NCBI GenBank assembly: GCA_937988775.1
Contig: CALKHP010000017.1
Span: forward strand, 48,449 to 112,448
Source: an uncultured Alphaproteobacteria bacterium
GTDB lineage: Bacteria > Pseudomonadota > Alphaproteobacteria > Rhizobiales > Beijerinckiaceae
Length of the DNA: 64,000 nt
Direction: 5' to 3'
Shown here: piece by piece, positions 24,598 to 33,579 of the stretch
Numbering within the stretch: the first letter of the stretch is position 1
How the letters are laid out: each line of letters begins with the position of its first letter
Made by a program: the position numbers and the translations under genes
The notes under the pieces: model-generated
The model's database searches: none
The model's input: only the letters and a program-made list of their open reading frames with translations
Told to the model about the DNA's origin: nothing

Positions 24598-27150
24598 GTG
24601 GCCTCGACCAGCAAGCACGGCGCCGGCGCCCTGCCGCCCCGGTTCCAGGCGTGGTTCGCCCGGCGCGGCTGGCAGCCGCGCGCCCATCAGCTTGCCCTGC
24701 TCGAACAGGCGGCGGCCGGCCGCTCCACATTGCTGATCGCGCCGACCGGCGCCGGCAAGACGCTGGCCGGCTTCCTGCCGAGCCTGACCGCGCTTGATGC
24801 GGCGCTGCGACCTGCGCCCGGCACCCGGCCGCGCGGCATCCACACGCTCTACATCTCGCCACTCAAGGCGCTCGCCGTCGATATCGCGCGCAATCTCGAG
24901 GCGCCGATCGCCGGGATGGCGCTGCCGATCCGCGTCGAGACGCGCACCGGCGACACGCCGTATTCGCGCCGCGACCGGCAGCGGCGCATGCCGCCGGAAA
25001 TCCTCATCACCACGCCGGAGCAGGTCGCGCTGATGCTGGCCTCGCCCGATGCGGAGAGTTTCTTCGGCGATCTCGCCGTGGTGATCTTCGACGAGTTGCA
25101 TGCGCTCGCGCCCTCGAAGCGCGGCGACCTGCTGGCGCTCGGCTTTTCCCGGCTGCGCGCCCTGTCGCCCGGCCTGACAGCGCTCGGGCTGTCGGCCACG
25201 GTCGCCGATCCGGACGCGTTGCGGCGCTGGCTCGCGCCACAACCGAACGGCCTCGCCGAACTGGTCATCGCCGCGCCGACCGAGGCGGCCGCCCCGGTGA
25301 TCGGCATCCTCGACACCGCCCAGCACCTCCCCTGGGCCGGGCACACGACGCGCCATGCCATCGCGGAAATCCACGCCGCCATCCAGGCGCATCGCATGAC
25401 GCTGGTTTTCGTCAACACGCGCATGCAGGCCGAGTTGCTGTTCCAGCTGCTGTGGGCGGAAAACGAGGCCGGCCTGCGCATCGCGCTGCATCACGGCTCG
25501 CTCGATGTCGGCCAGCGCCGCAAAGTCGAGGCGGCGATGGCGGCGGGCGGGCTCGACGCCATCGTATGCACCTCGACGCTCGATCTCGGCATCGACTGGG
25601 GCGATGTCGATCTCGTGGTCAATGTCGGGGCGCCGAAGGGCGCGAGCCGGCTGCTGCAGCGCATCGGGCGCGCCAACCACCGCCTGGACGAGCCGAGCCA
25701 GGCGCTGCTGGTACCCTCGAACCGCTTCGAGGTGCTCGAATGCCGCGCCGCGGTCGATGCGGCCTATGCCGGCGCGCAGGATGCCGTCGTCAGCCGCACC
25801 GGCGCGCTCGACGTGCTGACGCAGCATATCCTGGGCATGGCGGTCGCCTCGCCTTTCTCTGAGGATGAGCTCTACGCGGAAGTCGCTTCAGCCGAAGCCT
25901 ATGCCGGGCTGGCGCGCGAGGATTTCGACGCCTGCCTCGCCTTCGTCGCCACCGGCGGCTACGCGCTGAAAAGCTACGAGCGCTACGCCAAGATCAAGCA
26001 GACGCCGGACGGGCTGTGGCGGGTCGCCAACCCGCGCATCGCGCAAAGTTACCGCATGAATGTCGGCACCATCGTCGAGGCGGCGACGCTCAAGGTCCGG
26101 CTCGGCCGGGCGCGGCGCAGCGCCGCCTCGAGCGTGATCGGCGGGCGGCTGATCGGCGAGATCGAGGAAGCTTTCGTCGAAGGCATGACGCCCGGCGATA
26201 CCTTCGCCTTTGCCGGCGAAGTGCTGCGCTACGAGGCGCTGGTCGAGGACAGCGTGATGGTGACGCGCACGCATGACCCCGACCCGAAAGTGCCATCCTA
26301 TGCCGGCGGCAAGTTCCCGCTCTCGACGCATCTCGCAGCGCGGGTGCGCGCCATGCTGGCCGATCCGGCGAGCTGGCGCCACCTGCCGGACCAGGTGCGC
26401 GACTGGCTGGTTCTGCAACAGCGGCTTTCCGTGCTGCCGGGGCAGCGCGAATTGCTGGTCGAGAGCTTTCCGCGCGGCGGGCGGCATTATCTCGTCACCT
26501 ACCCGTTCGAGGGCCGGCTTGCCCACCAGACGCTCGGCATGCTGCTGACGCGCCGGCTCGAACGGGCGCGGCTCCGACCGCTCGGCTTCGTCGCCAACGA
26601 TTACGCGATGGCCGTGTGGACGCTCGGCGATCCGGCGCGGCGCATCGCCGAGGAACCCGGCTTCCTCGACGGGTTGTTCGGGCAGGACATGCTCGGCGAC
26701 GATCTCGAAGCCTGGCTCGACGAGAGCGCACTGATGAAGCGCACCTTTCGCTCCTGCGCCATCATCTCGGGGCTGATCGAGCGGCGCTTTCCCGGCCGCG
26801 AGAAGCGCGCGCGCCAGGTGACGATGTCGACCGACCTCGTCTATGACGTGCTCAGGCGTCACGAACCGGGCCATGTGCTGCTCAAGGCGGCGCGCGCCGA
26901 TGCGGCGAGCGGCCTGCTCGACATCCGCCGCCTGTCCGACATGCTCTCGCGCATCCGGGGCCGAATCGTCCATAAGGGGCTCGTGCGGCCCTCGCCGCTG
27001 TCGGTGCCGGTGCTGCTGGAGATCGGGCGCGAGCCGGTGCATGGCGAGGCGCGCGACGCGCTGCTCGAGGAAGCGGCCGGCGACCTGCTGCGGGAGGCGA
27101 TGGGTGACGACAGCGTGGCGGACGGGCTCATCGCCGGCGGCAGCGCCTGA
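24598..27150 (+). CDS. ligase-associated DEXH-box helicase (Lhr-like)
   Basis: An 850-residue superfamily 2 helicase of the Lhr type. Walker A is APTGAGKT at 48-55, the DEXH box DELH at 165-168, and motif III LSATVADPD near 200. The second RecA domain has LVFVNTRMQAELLF, CTSTLDLGIDWGDVDLV and QRIGRANHR. A long C-terminal region with the Lhr winged-helix module follows. It is a DNA-remodelling motor, probably 3'-5', acting with the ligase, exonuclease and PdeM in DNA damage response. Start is GTG at 24598 with GGGAGACGG about 20 bases upstream; no better start is seen. The PdeM gene follows after 7 bases. Confidence 0.93.
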   Translation: MASTSKHGAGALPPRFQAWFARRGWQPRAHQLALLEQAAAGRSTLLIAPTGAGKTLAGFLPSLTALDAALRPAPGTRPRGIHTLYISPLKALAVDIARNLEAPIAGMALPIRVETRTGDTPYSRRDRQRRMPPEILITTPEQVALMLASPDAESFFGDLAVVIFDELHALAPSKRGDLLALGFSRLRALSPGLTALGLSATVADPDALRRWLAPQPNGLAELVIAAPTEAAAPVIGILDTAQHLPWAGHTTRHAIAEIHAAIQAHRMTLVFVNTRMQAELLFQLLWAENEAGLRIALHHGSLDVGQRRKVEAAMAAGGLDAIVCTSTLDLGIDWGDVDLVVNVGAPKGASRLLQRIGRANHRLDEPSQALLVPSNRFEVLECRAAVDAAYAGAQDAVVSRTGALDVLTQHILGMAVASPFSEDELYAEVASAEAYAGLAREDFDACLAFVATGGYALKSYERYAKIKQTPDGLWRVANPRIAQSYRMNVGTIVEAATLKVRLGRARRSAASSVIGGRLIGEIEEAFVEGMTPGDTFAFAGEVLRYEALVEDSVMVTRTHDPDPKVPSYAGGKFPLSTHLAARVRAMLADPASWRHLPDQVRDWLVLQQRLSVLPGQRELLVESFPRGGRHYLVTYPFEGRLAHQTLGMLLTRRLERARLRPLGFVANDYAMAVWTLGDPARRIAEEPGFLDGLFGQDMLGDDLEAWLDESALMKRTFRSCAIISGLIERRFPGREKRARQVTMSTDLVYDVLRRHEPGHVLLKAARADAASGLLDIRRLSDMLSRIRGRIVHKGLVRPSPLSVPVLLEIGREPVHGEARDALLEEAAGDLLREAMGDDSVADGLIAGGSA

Positions 27151-27157
27151 GGCCGCG

Positions 27158-27847
27158 ATGGAGGTCGCCTTCATGCTCGGCGGGCACAGGCTGGTGGCGG
27201 ACCAGGCCGGCGCGCTGTGGTGGCCGGAGCGCCGCCTGCTCGCCGTCGCCGACCTGCATCTGGAAAAAGCGTCGCACTACGCAAGGCATGGCCAGATGCT
27301 GCCACCCTATGACAGCATCGCCACGCTGGAGCGGCTGGCCGGCGTGGTGCGCCGGCGCGACCCGCTGACGCTGGTGCTGCTCGGCGACAGTTTTCACGAC
27401 CATGGCGGCGCGGAGCGGCTCGATGCGGCGGCACGCGACCGGCTCGCCCGGCTTGGCGCGGGCCGCGAGTTGATCTGGCTTGCCGGCAATCACGACGCGG
27501 CGCTGCCGGATTCCTTGCCGGGAGAACGGACGCAGACGCTCGATCTCGCCGGGCTGCACCTGCGCCACCAGCCGGACGGCGATCAGCGCCCGGCCGAAAT
27601 CATCGGGCATTTTCATCCCGTGGCGCGTGTCGCCACCACGCAAGGCGCGCTCAGGCGGCGCTGCTTCCTGCATGATGGCATGCGCCTGATCCTGCCGGCT
27701 TTCGGCAGCCTGACCGGCGGGCTCAACGTGCGCGATGTTGCCATTGCCGCCCTGTCGCACGGCCGCGAGCGCATCGCCTTCGTGCTTGGCAACGCAAGAG
27801 TTTTCCCGATTCGCGAGGCGCGCCTGCTACCCGACCGGGTGCGGTAG
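27158..27847 (+). CDS. pdeM: ligase-associated endonuclease PdeM (metallophosphoesterase)
   Basis: A 229-residue calcineurin-like phosphoesterase, the fourth member of the ligase-associated set. The five metal motifs are visible: DLHLEK (32-37), GDSFHD (76-81), GNHD (110-113), GHFHP (150-154) and a C-terminal LPAFGSLTGG. Family members are endonucleases or DNA phosphoesterases in repair. The frame is open far upstream inside the helicase gene, but ATG 27158 with a family-like start (EVAFMLGGHRLVAD) is used, and it starts 7 bases after the helicase stop. A palindromic repeat cluster follows. Confidence 0.9.
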   Translation: MEVAFMLGGHRLVADQAGALWWPERRLLAVADLHLEKASHYARHGQMLPPYDSIATLERLAGVVRRRDPLTLVLLGDSFHDHGGAERLDAAARDRLARLGAGRELIWLAGNHDAALPDSLPGERTQTLDLAGLHLRHQPDGDQRPAEIIGHFHPVARVATTQGALRRRCFLHDGMRLILPAFGSLTGGLNVRDVAIAALSHGRERIAFVLGNARVFPIREARLLPDRVR

Positions 27848-27874
27848 GGTCGTTGAAGGCAGCAGGGTCATTTT

Positions 27875-27976
27875 CCTTCTCCCCTCGAGGGAGAAGGTCC
27901 CGGCAGGGGGATGAGGGGGTGTCGGCGCTCCCCTCATCCGGCACTTCGTGCCACCTTCTCCCGCAAGGGGAGAAGG
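27875..27976. repeat. CCTTCTCCCG-type palindrome pair, copy 2
   Basis: Two palindromes CCTTCTCCC-N5-GGGAGAAGG (27875-27897 and 27954-27976) flank an inverted pair GATGAGGGG / CCCCTCATC. The whole block is a bilateral repeat element filling the gap between the pdeM and PodJ-like gene ends. The same bilateral plan recurs at 36629-36753. Confidence 0.85.
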
Positions 27977-27993
27977 AAGCGTTGCTGCAAGCC

Positions 27994-30900
27994 CTAAGCC
28001 TTTCCGCCCTTCTGCTTGGCGGCGCCGGTCTTCGTCGGCGCGTCCCAGCCGCCCTCCGGCGCGGTCACTTCGTTGGCACGCGGATCGAGCGGTTTCGCCT
28101 TCCAGGCGGCGGCCGTGGCCTTGGCGGCCGCGAGGTCGCCCGGCTGCATGCGCCCGGCGATCTCGTCGCGCTTCTTGCCGGCATCGGCATCGCCCTGCCC
28201 GGCGGCGGCGTTGAACCAGACGTAGGACGCGGCGAGGTCCTGCTTCACGCCGAGTCCACGCGCATAAAGAATGGCGAGATTATACTGGCTGTCGCGCACG
28301 TTGAGTTCCGAGGCGCGCCGGAACCAATCCGCCGCGGCGGCGTAATCGGGCGCGCCATCGACGCCTTCGGCCAGCAGCACGCCGGCATTGTGCATGGCGC
28401 GCGCGTTGCCGCCCTGTGCCGCCTGCTTGAACCAGTCGAGCGCCTTGGTCTTGTCGGCGCTGACGCCCTTGCCCTCACGGTAGAGCGAGCCGAGGCGATA
28501 TTCCGACGGCGCGGAGCCAAGCCGGGCGGCGGCTTCGAGCAGCTTGGCGCCCGCCGCCGCATCAGCCTCGACGCCTTTGCCGTCAATGTAGCGGATACCG
28601 GCCTCATAGAGCGCGCCCGGCTCGCCCGAGAGCGCCGCCTCGCGCAGTTTCTGCGAGCCGATCGATGCGAGGATCGGCTTCAGGGCCTGCACCTGATCCG
28701 GCGCCAGCGGCATGGCTTGCGCCGGCGCTTCGCCCGTCGGCGACGGCTGCATGGCGATGCTGCCGACCGTGACCGGATCGACCGGGGCGACGGCCTCGGG
28801 CAGCGCCGAAGTCTTCTCGGCAATCGCGGCGGCCGGTGCCACGGTCGCATCCTGCTGCGAGGTGGAAATCGCCGCCTGAGGCGCCTCGTGCCGGCTCTTC
28901 ATGACATGCACCGCCTGGAGGGCGGCGAGACCGACCAGCGCGGCGATGATCGCCAGCATGATCGGCTTGCGGCGCGCGGCCAGTGCCGCCTTGAAGCCAC
29001 CGAGACGGCCCGTCGTGCCGGTCGCCGCTTGGCGATGCGCCTGCAAGGCGCTGGCCGACTGTTCCTCGGCGGCGCGCGCGGCACGGCGCGCGGCGGCGAT
29101 GAAATCGGCCTTGCTGTCGGAACCCGCCTCGCTGTCGAGCGAGGTGGCGGGGCGGGCGCTGGAACTGCCCGGCCGGCCGGTTCCGGGCTCGATCGGGATA
29201 TCGAGCGGCGTGGCGCGGTCGGCGCCAGAGGCCGCGAGTTCGTCGGAACCGGCGCGCGGCAGCCCCGGCATGGCCGGCGCGACGGAAGCCAGCTTGACCG
29301 GCTCGAAGGGCGCGGCTGCGGCGTGCGGCTTTCCGCCGGCTTCGAGCTGGCCGAGCCGGCTGACGATCTTGCCGAGCGCCTCATTGACCGCTGTCAAGGT
29401 GAGTTGCGTGCGGTGATCGGTTTCACGCTGTGCCTGGCGCAGCGTGCTCATGTCGCGCGAAATCGAATCGAGCGCCTCGCCGCCGGCGCCGTGCTGGCCG
29501 ACAAGCTCACGCGCCGCGTTCTCGGCCGCCGTGACCGCGCTCTGCCTGACGGTATCGAGCTGGCCGAACAGGTCCGCCAGCGCCTTGTCGAGCACGGCGG
29601 AACCGGGCACGGCGCTTTCGAAACGCTCGCTGAGCCGGCTAACCTCACTCGCCAGGCTCGACAGTTGCTCGGCCTCGTCCGAGGGGCGCTGCGTGGCGTC
29701 GATCTTCTCGGAGAGATCGCGCAGCAGGCCCTCGATGGCACCGAGATCGGCGTCGGCAGCCGGCGCGGGCGCCGAGGCTTCGGCCCGCTTGAGCAGCGAG
29801 GACTGCATCTGGTCCATGCGGGCGTGCAATGCATCGAAGTCGGAGCGGTCCGGCCCCTGCTCCATGCGGGCCGCGATCTGTTCCAGCCGCGTGTCGATGC
29901 CGCCAAGCGCACCGACATGCTGCTCGATGCGGGCAATAAGATCGGTCGGCAACGCATCCTGCAAGGACGCGCGCACCTCTTCGACCGCGTTCGACAGCCC
30001 GGCCGAGGCCTGCGCCGCGCGCGGTGCCGCGACCAGCCGGTCGAGCTTGTCGGCAAGACTGATGATGCGGTGTTCGAGCCCTTCCAGGGCGGCCGGCTCA
30101 CGCGCATCGAGCACGCTCTGGCGTAAATCCGCCATCTGGAGCTGGATCGTCTCCAGCCCCTTGCCGTCGACCGGCGCGCTGCGGTCGAGCTTGCGGGCGA
30201 AACTGCGCAGGTCCTCGCGCAGCGTATCGATCGCGGTCGTATCGCGCAGCGCTTCCAGCGCCACGCGCAGATCGAGCAGCAGCGCTTCGACCGGCGCGAG
30301 TTGCACCGCCCGGACGCCGCCGTCGCGCGATTGCTCGACGCGCTCGGCAAGATCGCGGATCGCGTCTTCGATCGAGACGACGACATGACGGGGCGCGACA
30401 TTCTCGATGGCATGCGACAGATCGGCGATCTCGGCGTGCAGCGCCTCGATCTGGCGCGAAGCGACGCCGCCATCGCCACGGTCGAAGCGGGCCGACAATT
30501 CCTCGATGCGGCGCTTCAGGTCGCCGAGCGGCGCGGCGGCCTCGACGGGCGCGGTCAAGTCGGCGAACGCCTCGTCCCCGGCATCGAGATCATGCTGGCG
30601 CCGGGCAATGTCCTCGACCACGCTGCGGATATGCGCGGCCGGGATCGGGCCGCGTTCCGGCGCTGGGGCCTCGGCGACCGCAACCGGCTCGTCGGAAGCG
30701 GGCGCCGTCGGCGCAGCCTCCACCGGCGCTTCGGCGGCAGGCGCGGCCGGCATTTCATCGGTGGGTTCGGTGGCCTCGCCGGGTTCGTCGGCTGCCTCGC
30801 GCGCGATGTCGCGCAGCGCCTTCAGGTTGAGCGTGTCGAGAATGGCGCCGAGCTTGCCTTCGATGCGCTCGATATTGTCGTCGCGCACCGGCTCGACCAC

Positions 30901-31509
30901 GATGCGCGAGGGCTGCTCGAGCTTGCGCGCGATCTCGATGAGGCGGTTATCCAGTTCGCGCAGCGAGGCCTCGACATTGGGGCCTTGCGTTTCCGCGCTC
31001 AGCGTATCGAGCCGCGTCTCGATGCGTTCGATCATCTGGCGCACCGGGTTGCCGGCGGGCGAGGCATCGGCCGGCGCGTCGTTCCAGCGCCGGCGCGGCG
31101 TGTCCTCCGCCTGGCGCCGCAGCAGGTCGGTCATCGCCGTGAGGGCAGCGACGGTGCGGGCGTCGCGCTCGCGGGCGCTGCGCTCCATGCTCTCGATGGC
31201 AGTCCCGACGATCTCGCCGACGCGGGCCACGTCGTCGCCATGCCGTGTCGCGCCGGCGGCGGCCAGCGCGGCGCTGCTGCCGCGTTCGTTGAAGGCGCGG
31301 ATGCGGCGCGTGACGGCGGCAAACGGATCGGCGGCGGGCGCGGCTTCGCCGGCCACCGCCTGCGGCACGCCCTCGGACGACACGGTGTCGCCGATCACGG
31401 CGTTCAACCATTGGCCCAGCGTCATGCCCGAGCGCCTGGCTGCGAGCAACGCGGCTTCACGGACATCGGGATCGATGCCTCTTACATTCCATGGCACCGG
31501 CTGAGCCAT
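27994..31509 (-). CDS. PodJ-like polarity protein with SEL1 repeats
   Basis: A 1171-residue protein typical of alphaproteobacterial PodJ-like localization factors, which organise a cell pole and recruit polar structures. The N-terminus begins AQPVPWNVRGIDPDVREAALLAARRSGMTLGQWLNAVI, a family signature. Residues about 150-830 are mainly charged helical segments with coiled-coil character (many LDxRLxQIxxRM-type stretches). A single transmembrane helix lies near 845-868 (LAIIAALVGLAALQAV). The periplasmic part ends in SEL1/TPR-type repeats (about 950-1150) with AxxGDxxA motifs such as ALYEAGIRYIDGKG and AMHNAGVLLAEG. ATG 31509 is chosen (GAGGA 6 bases upstream); 31512 is also ATG. CtrA-like motifs lie upstream. 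Confidence 0.85.
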   Translation of the reverse strand: MAQPVPWNVRGIDPDVREAALLAARRSGMTLGQWLNAVIGDTVSSEGVPQAVAGEAAPAADPFAAVTRRIRAFNERGSSAALAAAGATRHGDDVARVGEIVGTAIESMERSARERDARTVAALTAMTDLLRRQAEDTPRRRWNDAPADASPAGNPVRQMIERIETRLDTLSAETQGPNVEASLRELDNRLIEIARKLEQPSRIVVEPVRDDNIERIEGKLGAILDTLNLKALRDIAREAADEPGEATEPTDEMPAAPAAEAPVEAAPTAPASDEPVAVAEAPAPERGPIPAAHIRSVVEDIARRQHDLDAGDEAFADLTAPVEAAAPLGDLKRRIEELSARFDRGDGGVASRQIEALHAEIADLSHAIENVAPRHVVVSIEDAIRDLAERVEQSRDGGVRAVQLAPVEALLLDLRVALEALRDTTAIDTLREDLRSFARKLDRSAPVDGKGLETIQLQMADLRQSVLDAREPAALEGLEHRIISLADKLDRLVAAPRAAQASAGLSNAVEEVRASLQDALPTDLIARIEQHVGALGGIDTRLEQIAARMEQGPDRSDFDALHARMDQMQSSLLKRAEASAPAPAADADLGAIEGLLRDLSEKIDATQRPSDEAEQLSSLASEVSRLSERFESAVPGSAVLDKALADLFGQLDTVRQSAVTAAENAARELVGQHGAGGEALDSISRDMSTLRQAQRETDHRTQLTLTAVNEALGKIVSRLGQLEAGGKPHAAAAPFEPVKLASVAPAMPGLPRAGSDELAASGADRATPLDIPIEPGTGRPGSSSARPATSLDSEAGSDSKADFIAAARRAARAAEEQSASALQAHRQAATGTTGRLGGFKAALAARRKPIMLAIIAALVGLAALQAVHVMKSRHEAPQAAISTSQQDATVAPAAAIAEKTSALPEAVAPVDPVTVGSIAMQPSPTGEAPAQAMPLAPDQVQALKPILASIGSQKLREAALSGEPGALYEAGIRYIDGKGVEADAAAGAKLLEAAARLGSAPSEYRLGSLYREGKGVSADKTKALDWFKQAAQGGNARAMHNAGVLLAEGVDGAPDYAAAADWFRRASELNVRDSQYNLAILYARGLGVKQDLAASYVWFNAAAGQGDADAGKKRDEIAGRMQPGDLAAAKATAAAWKAKPLDPRANEVTAPEGGWDAPTKTGAAKQKGGKA

Positions 31510-31616
31510 CATTGGTCCTCTTGGCTTGCATCCAGGCTTCGGATCGCAGCGGACTTATGCGCCGCGACGCAGGTCCGCCTCCTGACGGGACCTTCCGCCT
31601 GCTATGGTAAACAAGC

Positions 31617-31643
31617 CGTTAATCCCGGAAGCCCTTGGTTAAG
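31617..31643 (-). promoter_or_regulatory. CtrA-like TTAACC/TTAAC pair upstream of the PodJ-like gene
   Basis: On the minus strand TTAACCAA (31640-31633) is followed 16 bases on from its TTAA by a second TTAAC (31620-31616). TTAACCAT-type half sites and TTAA-N7-TTAAC pairs are the CtrA signature in Alphaproteobacteria; here the spacing is 16 rather than 7, so it is a paired half-site at best. It lies about 105 bases upstream of the start codon. podJ is a CtrA-linked gene in Caulobacter. Confidence 0.35.
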
Positions 31644-31716
31644 TTTCGCTTTACAGGTGCGCCTCGCGCCGCCGCCCACAACCTTAGGGTGAGACATCGA
31701 ACGGCCGCGCAACTGA

Positions 31717-31752
31717 GTTGTATTTTCCGCGAATCAGTGAGACAAATACAAC
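31717..31752 (+). promoter_or_regulatory. 36-bp MerR-type operator candidate
   Basis: Perfect 9-bp inverted repeat GTTGTATTT (31717-31725) and AAATACAAC (31744-31752) with an 18-base spacer, about 57 bases before the merR ATG. MerR-family proteins characteristically bind inverted repeats placed between the -35 and -10 boxes. Additional GTTGT/ACAAC half sites flank it (ACAAC-N5-GTTGT at 31749-31763). The local sequence is markedly more AT-rich than its surroundings. Confidence 0.6.
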
Positions 31753-31808
31753 CAATAGTTGTGTTGCTCGCTTCAGCAACTTTGCGGCATCGAGAAAGGC
31801 GCGGCATC

Positions 31809-32327
31809 ATGGTTTTCCAAGAGAGGCACGGGATTCACGAGAGGCAGAGGCAAACAGGTCCGGATGACGCTCATGCACCCGGTGCCCGAATCACGCCACA
31901 GGCCGGGGCGGCGATCAGGCCGGCGCTATGGGCCGAACAGCCGCGCCGGCCCGAGGCCGCCGATTTGCGGGCGCTGGCAAGCATCGGCGAGGTCGCGCGC
32001 CGCTTCGGTGTCACGCTGCGCGCGCTGCGCTTCTACGAAAGCAAGGGGCTGATCCACCCGCTGCGCGACGGCCATGTCCGCTATTATGGTCCGCGCGATC
32101 TGGTGCGCATCGAGCTGATCCTGAAGGGCAAGCAGCTCGGCTTCACGCTGGCCGAAATCATCTCGATGCTTGGCGACGGGCGCGCGCAGGTCACCGAACT
32201 GATGTTCTCGCCGCAGCAGGCGCTGGCCCAGATCAGGCATCTCGAACGGCAGCACCGTTCGATCGAGGAGGCGCTCGCCGACCTGCGCAAGCGCTACTAC
32301 CTGATGTCCGAGCCGGCGACGCGCTGA
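31809..32327 (+). CDS. MerR family transcriptional regulator
   Basis: A 172-residue MerR-family regulator. A low-complexity head of about 50 residues precedes the winged helix-turn-helix (57-98: IGEVARRFGVTLRALRFYESKGLIHP, with the RYYGPRDL wing). The dimerisation helix (about 135-160, QQALAQIRHLERQHRSIEEALADL) is short. It has no cysteine cluster of the metal-sensing subgroup. Similar regulators (LiuR-like) control branched-chain amino acid or fatty-acid breakdown in proteobacteria; the acyl-CoA dehydrogenase operon nearby fits that, by inference. Start ATG 31809 is chosen over the longer frame to 31635; the inverted repeat at 31717 lies in its leader. Confidence 0.82.
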   Translation: MVFQERHGIHERQRQTGPDDAHAPGARITPQAGAAIRPALWAEQPRRPEAADLRALASIGEVARRFGVTLRALRFYESKGLIHPLRDGHVRYYGPRDLVRIELILKGKQLGFTLAEIISMLGDGRAQVTELMFSPQQALAQIRHLERQHRSIEEALADLRKRYYLMSEPATR

Positions 32328-32335
32328 GCGGAAAA

Positions 32336-33346
32336 TCAGGCAGCGGCGAGAATCTCGCTCAGCAGCGCGGTATCGATATTGCCGCCCGACAGCACCACGA
32401 CCACGGTCTTGCCGGCGATATCGAGTTTGCCGGCCAGCACCGCCGCCAGCGCCACGGCGCCGCCGGGCTCGACCACGAGCTTGAGCTGGCGCGAGGCATA
32501 GACGATCGCCCGCTTGACCTCGGCATCGCTGGCGCTGAGTCCTCCGGCGAGCAGGCGCCGGTTGATGGCGAAGGTCATCTCGCCCGGCGTCGGCGTGACG
32601 ATGGCATCGCAGATCGTCTTGGCGCCGGGCGCATTGCTCTGGCGCGTGCCGGCGGCGAGCGAGCGGGCGGTATCGTCGAATTGCTCGGGCTCGACGGAAT
32701 AGATCTTCGCTGCCGGCGCCGCCGCGCTGACCGCCGTGGCGATGCCGGCCACGAGCCCGCCGCCACCGCAGCAGGACAGCACGATATCCGGCGTCAGGCC
32801 CCGGGCGCGCAAATCCTCGACGATCTCGAGCCCGATCGTGCCCTGGCCGGCGATGATGTCGCGGTCTTCATAAGGCGGCACGAGGATGGCGCCGCGCTCG
32901 CGGACGATACGCCCGGCAATCGCCGCGCGATCCTCGTTGAGCCGGTCATACAGGATGACCTCGGCGCCGTGGCCGCGCGTCAGCTCGATCTTGATGGCGG
33001 GTGCGTCGGACGGCATGATCACCGTGGCGCGAAGGCCGAATTGCCGGGCCGAGGAGGCCACCGCCTGGCCGTGATTGCCGGATGAGAATGCCACGACGCC
33101 GCCCGGCGTATGGGCGGCATCGATCTGCGCGATGCGGTTGAAGGCGCCCCTGAACTTGAACGAGCCGGTGCGCTGCAAGGTCTCGGCCTTCAGGAAGACA
33201 CGGGCGCCGGTCAGCGCGTCGAGATCGGCAATGCTCAGGAGCGGGGTTCGTACCGCGTGCCCGGCGAGCCGCCCGGCGGCGGCGGCGACGTCGCTTGCCG
33301 AAACCTCACCCGTGCCCGGATCGTTATCCTGCTGTGCTGCTGTCAT
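32336..33346 (-). CDS. threonine/serine dehydratase (PLP)
   Basis: A 336-residue fold-type II PLP enzyme of the threonine ammonia-lyase (catabolic type) / serine dehydratase group. It deaminates threonine to 2-oxobutyrate or serine to pyruvate. The PLP lysine is K64 in RTGSFKFRGA; SSGNHGQAVA (phosphate pocket), and the glycine-rich CCGGGGLVAG loop are visible. No ACT regulatory domain follows, as the protein ends after the PLP fold, so feedback inhibition by isoleucine is unlikely and a catabolic role more likely. ATG 33346 has AGGTGG about 6-10 bases upstream; the open frame extends to 33448. Convergent with merR, 8 bases apart. Confidence 0.88.
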   Translation of the reverse strand: MTAAQQDNDPGTGEVSASDVAAAAGRLAGHAVRTPLLSIADLDALTGARVFLKAETLQRTGSFKFRGAFNRIAQIDAAHTPGGVVAFSSGNHGQAVASSARQFGLRATVIMPSDAPAIKIELTRGHGAEVILYDRLNEDRAAIAGRIVRERGAILVPPYEDRDIIAGQGTIGLEIVEDLRARGLTPDIVLSCCGGGGLVAGIATAVSAAAPAAKIYSVEPEQFDDTARSLAAGTRQSNAPGAKTICDAIVTPTPGEMTFAINRRLLAGGLSASDAEVKRAIVYASRQLKLVVEPGGAVALAAVLAGKLDIAGKTVVVVLSGGNIDTALLSEILAAA

Positions 33347-33474
33347 CGCGCCACCTGCTGTCGCCACGCGCCACGAGGGCGATGCGCCCTCTGGCGTGAC
33401 ATGCGATCTTGCCCAACCGTAACCGGCTGAACTGTAATCTCCTGACACGCCCTCGCAAGCCGCTTCGCGTGCTC

Positions 33475-33502
33475 TTGCATACGAAGCGATACTGTTTATA
33501 TA
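33475..33502 (+). promoter_or_regulatory. candidate sigma70 promoter of the beta-oxidation operon
   Basis: TTGCAT at 33475-33480, a 16-base spacer and TATATA at 33497-33502, in a short AT-rich tract about 78 bases before the acyl-CoA dehydrogenase start. No match to the merR inverted repeat is found nearby. Confidence 0.5.
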
Positions 33503-33579
33503 TGAACTATTCCATTCACCGCTCCCCGCGCGGCATTTCTATGCCAGTATCGCGGCGGGAGTTCAGGGAGTTTTCGCCA

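Noticed and set aside
27853..30126. 757-codon rightward open frame
   Set aside because: Antisense to the PodJ-like gene; no motif.
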